Source: Lyophyllum atratum
Lineage: Eukaryota > Basidiomycota > Agaricomycetes > Agaricales > Lyophyllaceae
Direction of reading: 5' to 3'
Length of the DNA: 64,000 nucleotides
NCBI GenBank assembly: GCA_014905825.1
Contig: JACGCN010000001.1
Span: 1,798,001 to 1,862,000, forward strand
Position numbers and translations under genes: made by a program
Shown here: positions 59,501-64,000 of the stretch, in pieces
How positions within the stretch are numbered: position 1 is the first letter of the stretch
Layout: each line of letters opens with the position of its first letter
The notes under the pieces: generated by a model
The model's input: the letters and a program-made list of their open reading frames with translations, nothing else
What the model was told of the DNA's origin: nothing
Database searches by the model: none

Positions 59501-62086
59501 TCGCAGCTGATCTTTCTTCTAGTTTATTCCTGGATCAGGACCCACCAGGATGGGTAGCCTGGGAGAATTCAATAACTTTGTACATGCCCCCGAGCCCTAC
59601 AAAGTCGGCGTTTCAACCATGGGAGCCTTCAAGCAAAGATGCATTAGAGACGTTGCGCAACTCGGCCTTAGATCCCTCATACTGGGTGAAACTTGCTAGC
59701 CACTACTCGGAAGAGAATCATGAAACTTCGATCACACAAGATAATGTTTCCCTTGTCAAATCTATATGTGCGTAGAATTGTGTGAAAGCTTTACATCTGC
59801 TAATTTTTGTCACAGTCCAGCTGTTAGAAGACGAACCTTTTGAGGCACTGCGCCCCACAATGGAGAAATTGATCAAAAATAAAGATCAAAACAAGCAACG
59901 AGCGGCCGCGGAGCTTGTTGCAGGTGTCATTGGTGGCAAGTACCTGAGGTACTCATTCTGATTCTCAATCTGACAAACGCACAGGTTCAAAACATTGGCC
60001 GACCTCCAAGCAGCAGAACCTCTGGAAGTGGTTTACCCCGTTCATCAAGCGGATATTCGGTCAGAATATCAAGACTGACACCCTGCGGATCTGGACATCA
60101 TTCTTCGAGGTATGCGCTCCCCGCTCATTCCTGAGGAGAATCGGCGCTGACATTCAAACAGTATATTTTCTACCACAAAGACTCTCGTCGAGTGCAGCCC
60201 CTGGTCGACTACATTACTAATGAATTTCAGAACGTCGATTACAACGCCGAGATGACGTTTGATGCAACTAAGATCCTTTCCCTGTTCCGTGCTTTCTACG
60301 AAGAGCTCGGTCGCAAGTTTACTGCGTGGACCGACGACACACTTGCGCGTTCCTGGCCGGAGATTGGCGGCGAGCATGATGACGTGAGTAGCCATTTTAC
60401 GCGAGCTGAACATATGCTAACATAACGTCCAGGTTCGTGCATACATTGGCGAGATTCTCGCCTTCACAGGGAAAATCAAGGTCTAGGAGCTTGTCCAACC
60501 AAAGAAAATGATCTACTGACCCCCATCCTTCATGATTCAGTGGTCACCCAAACCCTCTGTGCCGACCACTGAGGTTTTTGTTAAAGAATGCCGAGTCGCT
60601 CCCGCGGATTATGACATCATGGGCATGCGAGGAGTCTTCCACAAAGGCCGTGTCCTCGAGCTCGTGGAACGCTTCAAAGTATGGCGGGAGGAGCGAGTGC
60701 CTGGTGTCCGTGGGTTCCAGTCAACCTATGACAGGTGCAGGTCGTATCTATTGGAATGCGGTCAGGTCTAACGCTTTGTGTGGACAGAGTTGGCGTTACT
60801 GTGTGCAAGTGGCTCTATCAGGCAGTGCATGACGTTCATGCTATTGGGACTTTCGATTATATCTTGCCATTAATGGTAAAGACCTTGACGCTCCCTGTCA
60901 GAACGTACAAGGCTAATCGTCTTTCTCGCAGCCCGAATTATTCCGTTTCACAGAATGTGTGTACATGCCTCCATTGATCCTCTGAGTGGGCCTAACCTGG
61001 CGCTTCAGTGCACGACAACAACGAACTTGCTTCGCGCGCGACCACATTAATGGTACGAATGTGCGGTGTGACACCACCTCGGCCCATGGTGAATCAGATC
61101 CTTGAGGCTATCTTTAAGACCATACAAGCCTCGCCAGTAAGTTCCACGTCATTGTTCTTGCATGCACTTGGCTTATGCTTCTGCAAGTCCTGGCGAATCC
61201 GTCTCAAAGCGTTGCCTCTGGTCCAAGGTGAGCGATAGACGGCTCCTCCCATCGTCTGCAGCGCCAAAGAGGACTTTTTAGTTTTTTATTTCCGCCAGTT
61301 CCCATTGATTAGTGACATAATAATTGTCGAAATGCTGGAGGTTAGCCCTTGCGTCCGATGTCACCTTCGCGAACTCATTTTCGTAGGTCCTTTGCAAATG
61401 CTTAGATGACGAGGTCGTGGAAGTGCGAGAAATGGCCGCCACGTGAGTTGGTCTTGGACTCGCTATGCTATCCTGGTCTTACCTTTCGTTTGGAGGACGC
61501 TGTCTGGAATTCTGCGCCTATCTCCTCGGCGTAGCGTCCTGACGCTCAAGGTAACATAATTTAAGATTGACGTCAGTCCTTCTCACAGTTATTTTTACCA
61601 GGATCGATTTATCCGCCTGGCCAAGAATAGCCACATTCCGGAACGTAACGACCCAGACTACAGCAAAGCTATCCGACAGCGCCACGCAGCTATCCTCGGC
61701 ATCTGCGCACTCGTCGACTCGTATCCCTATACCGTCGAAAAGTGGATGCCTGAGCTTTTAACGAATATCTTGGCAGAGCACACGTATGATCCCGTGGGTG
61801 TTTCCTTTGTCGTCTACGTTTCAGGTCGTCGTGAGCTGATTGTTGCCTTGCACACCTTGTTCCATCTTGCCGTTCATGTCCGCAGATCCCCATCTCGACA
61901 ACAGTCAGGAAGTGCGCGAGCAATTTCAAGCGTACACATCAGGACACCTGGCATGAGGATGCAAAACGTTTCAACGAGGATCAGCTAGCAGCGCTATCTA
62001 CGCTGCTGACGGGATCGTCTTACTGTAAGCTCATCAGTACGACATGCAGGGGACGCGATTCCTGACCAGTGTGTGCAGATGCCTGA
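53555..62086 (+). CDS. BLM10: Proteasome activator Blm10/PA200
   Basis: A very large HEAT-repeat gene with many 45-60-nt introns. It starts MVPPDISMLSIDGALPRLPA at 53555 and soon reads YANSLPYSIEPLCKMMQMLD, a family hallmark. Long helical repeat arrays follow throughout. The conserved C-terminal module is complete: VVEVREMAATTLSGILRLSP, DPDYSKAIRQRHAAILGICA, LVDSYPYTVEKWMPELL, VPISTTVRKCASNFKRTHQD and LSTLLTGSSYYA. The last three residues, YYA, are the HbYX-type anchor that Blm10/PA200 inserts into the 20S core to open the gate. The final intron splits the second Tyr codon (donor at about 62027), and TGA is at 62084-62086. It caps the 20S proteasome without ATP and helps degrade acetylated histones and small proteins. 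Confidence 0.95.
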
Positions 62087-62284
62087 TTTAATAGCGCGGT
62101 ACTACCAGCACGTGTAGAGATTAAGCTTGGGGAATGGCGGGCGGATAACTGTACATGAATGAAGTACGTATTGGTTGGTATATAAGTATAAAGGACTCCG
62201 TGGACACGGTCCATGATACGTAGCGGCCGTGGAAGCGATAAAATAATAGAGGCGCCTGAATCGTGATGAGGATATCCAGTCGGT

Positions 62285-63250
62285 CTACACGCGTAATGTG
62301 GGTATATGGCTCTGCGGTGTGAGCAACGATGGCGATCGGGGCGACAACAAGTGGGCCGTGTGGCCATCGCCGTCTTCGAGTTCAGCCTCGGCGTTACTGA
62401 GGCCAGGCTCAGATGTCTCTATGCCGTCTGCAGTGCCAGCACGGGCGCCGGCGTGGGGGACCATGTCGATGGGCGCCCGTGTTCGGTTGTCGTAGCCAGA
62501 TTTGATGCGGTTATTCGAAACGGACTCTCTAGAAACGGCGGAGAAATGAGAACGCAGGTAGAGGCGACGAGGACCGCTGCAAACTCACCTAATCTCAGCA
62601 ATCAAATCGTCGATAGAATACCACGCCAGCGGCCCGTAAGCGATACCTCGCCACCAGCCCATCAGGTCCGCCGGGTTGATGTACGCATGTGCGTGCAGGT
62701 GGTCGGTGACAGGAATTTTGTTATCTTTAAAGGGCGGCGTGATAAAGCCGATGCGAAAAAGGTTGTCGCCGCCTTGCAGGGGGGTGGAGGCGTGGTACGG
62801 AGAGGGGGTGCTGGGGCCAGAAGGCGTCGTGACAGGCGAGGTGGAGGGCAGCAGGGAAGAGAGCAGACGGGTTGCGAGGTTCCTGATGTTGACGAGGAGA
62901 GGCAGGTCACTGGAAGACTGGCAAGGGGTGTTAGGTGAGACATGGGCGAGACCAAAAAGCAGGCGACGCACGAGGGTGTATATTGATGGTACATGCAGAC
63001 TATAGACGGCATTCAGGGTGGAATTGTAAGGATAAGAAGGAACATACTTGAATGCTACAATTATGTGTCCCTTTGACGAGAGTGGGTGTGCCTTTTCGCG
63101 ATACGCAGTAAAGTTGTCGTCGCGCCATAACACCTCCGGCTGGATGGAGCCCACTGGAAACGACGGCGAGCGAGGTGAGTTCGGGGTTGCGTGTGATGCC
63201 GAGGAGACGATGCTGCACATTGGGCAGCCCGTCTTTGAAGAGAAAGCCAT
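62285..63250 (-). CDS. HIT-domain protein with long insert and C-terminal extension
   Basis: Three exons. Start ATG at 63250 (MAFSSKTGCPMCSIVSSASH; CPMC resembles the HIT/HINT zinc pair). VLWRDDNFTAYREKAHPLSS and KGHIIVAFK form the first half of the HIT fold. LHVPSIYTLVRRLLFGLAHV follows after the intron. A Ser/Pro-rich insert of about 45 residues precedes the catalytic H-x-H-x-H motif in PVTDHLHAHAYINPADLMGW. An extension of about 80 residues, encoded largely in the last exon, ends SHIPTLRV. HIT proteins hydrolyse nucleotide phosphoramidates or dinucleotide polyphosphates, or reverse DNA adenylation in aprataxins. Which of these applies is not clear, and no zinc-finger or DNA-binding region is visible. 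Confidence 0.78.
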
Positions 63251-63322
63251 GGCCGAACAAAGTAGTGGTTCCGTGTTCGCTTATGACTGCGGTCAGGTCT
63301 GATCTAATACCACGTGACTCCA
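63251..63322. promoter_or_regulatory. 72-bp divergent promoter between HIT and TRAX genes
   Basis: The two inferred start codons face away from each other across only 72 bp, so the genes must share a core promoter region and probably have overlapping or very short leaders. Confidence 0.55.
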
Positions 63323-64000
63323 ATGCTCATCACCACCGCCCTCTTCGACGACTTCAGGGCTGATCTCGATGACTACAACGACCGCAGAGAACGTCTTATA
63401 AAGGTTGCTATCACACTCTTACCAACGCTCCCGCTCACCCGCACCAGGCCAGTCGCGATGTCACCAACCTCTCTAAGCGCACCATATTCCTGCTCCACCG
63501 CATGGTAATCGAGGACGACTCTGACGACAACTCCGGGGCTCTGCGTGCCGCTGCCCGCGGCTACGAGAAACTGCGCGAGGTCCAGGATGTCTACGCTAAC
63601 CTCAAGTCCGAGCTCGCAGGCGACCGCTTCTGGCGATACCAGCGCCAGGTCTCACCCGGGCTCCAGGAATACATCGAAGCGCTCAGTTTCGCTCATTATC
63701 TCGAACATGGGTCACTCATCCCGTTTGACAAGGTGCAGCAGACGCTTTGCGACGCAGATGGAGTACCCGTACGTCTGACGGCTCCCCATATGCCTCCTCG
63801 ATCTTATTAATCTTGCCTGGCCACAAGTACTTCCCGCTAACGATCTCCGACTACATGTTGGGCCTCTCCGATCTTACCGGTGAGCTGATGCGGTTCGCGA
63901 TCTCTGCCATTGGTCGCCGGGGTGGCCGCACAAAAGCGAGCGAAGTCTGTGCGTTTGTACGGTCTTGCAAAGCAGGTGCGAATAAACATATGTACAGGTA
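63323..64000 (+). CDS. Translin/TRAX family protein (partial, runs off the window)
   Basis: Start ATG at 63323 gives MLITTALFDDFRADLDDYND and RRERLIK. After a 45-nt intron ASRDVTNLSKRTIFLLHR follows, and then LREVQDVYANLKSELAGDRF and WRYQRQVSPGLQEYIEALSF with AHYLEHGSLIPFDKVQ. After a further intron come YFPLTISDYMLGLSDLTGEL and MRFAISAIGRRG. The pattern FWRY..SPGLQEYIEALSFAHYL is diagnostic of the translin superfamily, and the LTISDYMLG-DLTGELMR helix is TRAX/translin. Which subunit it is depends on the missing C-terminus. Translin-TRAX (C3PO) is an RNA-binding complex whose TRAX subunit has endoribonuclease activity. Confidence 0.9.

Overview
The window is nuclear DNA of a filamentous basidiomycete, probably an Agaricomycete. 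The evidence is dense short introns (about 45-65 nt, GT..AG, a few GC..AG), compact spacing on both strands, and protein types such as a QDE-1-type RNA-dependent RNA polymerase, a fungal BTG/Tob-domain protein, an Ssk2-type MAPKKK and an Rxt2-like Rpd3L subunit. There is no rRNA, convincing tRNA, CRISPR array or bacterial operon. I spliced gene models by hand from GT..AG sites, reading frame and family motifs. Spans are start codon to stop codon with introns included.

Layout. 183-1695 (-) metallo-beta-lactamase-fold hydrolase; 2244-4329 (-) DRG1/Rbg1 GTPase, divergent from 4474-8954 (+) Ssk2/Wis4-type MAPKKK; 9241-11670 (-) unnamed multi-pass membrane protein; 12110-19548 (-) the B-block-binding TFIIIC subunit; 20066-20726 (-) PRELI/UPS-domain protein with an apparent one-base frameshift; 21328-24422 (-) M28 vacuolar membrane protease; 24693-25380 a non-autonomous DNA transposon (MITE) with 34-bp inverted termini and an 8-bp target duplication; 25515-28543 (-) peroxisomal ABCD transporter; 28788-30006 (-) HAD/NT5C-like phosphatase; 30119-30818 (-) beta-carbonic anhydrase; 31463-34487 (+) RINT1/Tip20; about 34825-38917 (+) RNA-dependent RNA polymerase; 39549-40715 (+) XPA/Rad14; 40944-42428 (+) peroxisomal acyl-CoA thioesterase; 42913-43346 (-) ribosomal protein eS27; 44516-45466 (+) BTG-domain protein; 46785-47152 (+) a possible small basic protein in a gene-poor stretch; 48758-50322 (+) biotin synthase; 51048-52096 (+) an RNase T/REX4-like protein whose catalytic residues all appear lost; 52187-53260 (+) Rxt2-like; 53555-62086 (+) proteasome activator Blm10/PA200; 62285-63250 (-) HIT-domain protein, divergent by 72 bp from 63323->64000 (+) translin/TRAX, cut by the window end.

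Most genes are unrelated housekeeping functions, so this is not a biosynthetic or defence cluster. Loose themes are peroxisomal lipid metabolism (ABCD transporter and a thioesterase ending in AKL), RNA metabolism (RdRP, TRAX, degenerate REX4-like protein, TFIIIC, BTG) and stress or proteolysis (Ssk2, Blm10, vacuolar protease). The most unusual items are the MITE with same-orientation subterminal repeats, the REX4-like pseudonuclease, the PRELI frameshift and the unresolved, stop-containing N-terminal part of the RdRP gene. I found no sign of a wholly new multi-gene system.
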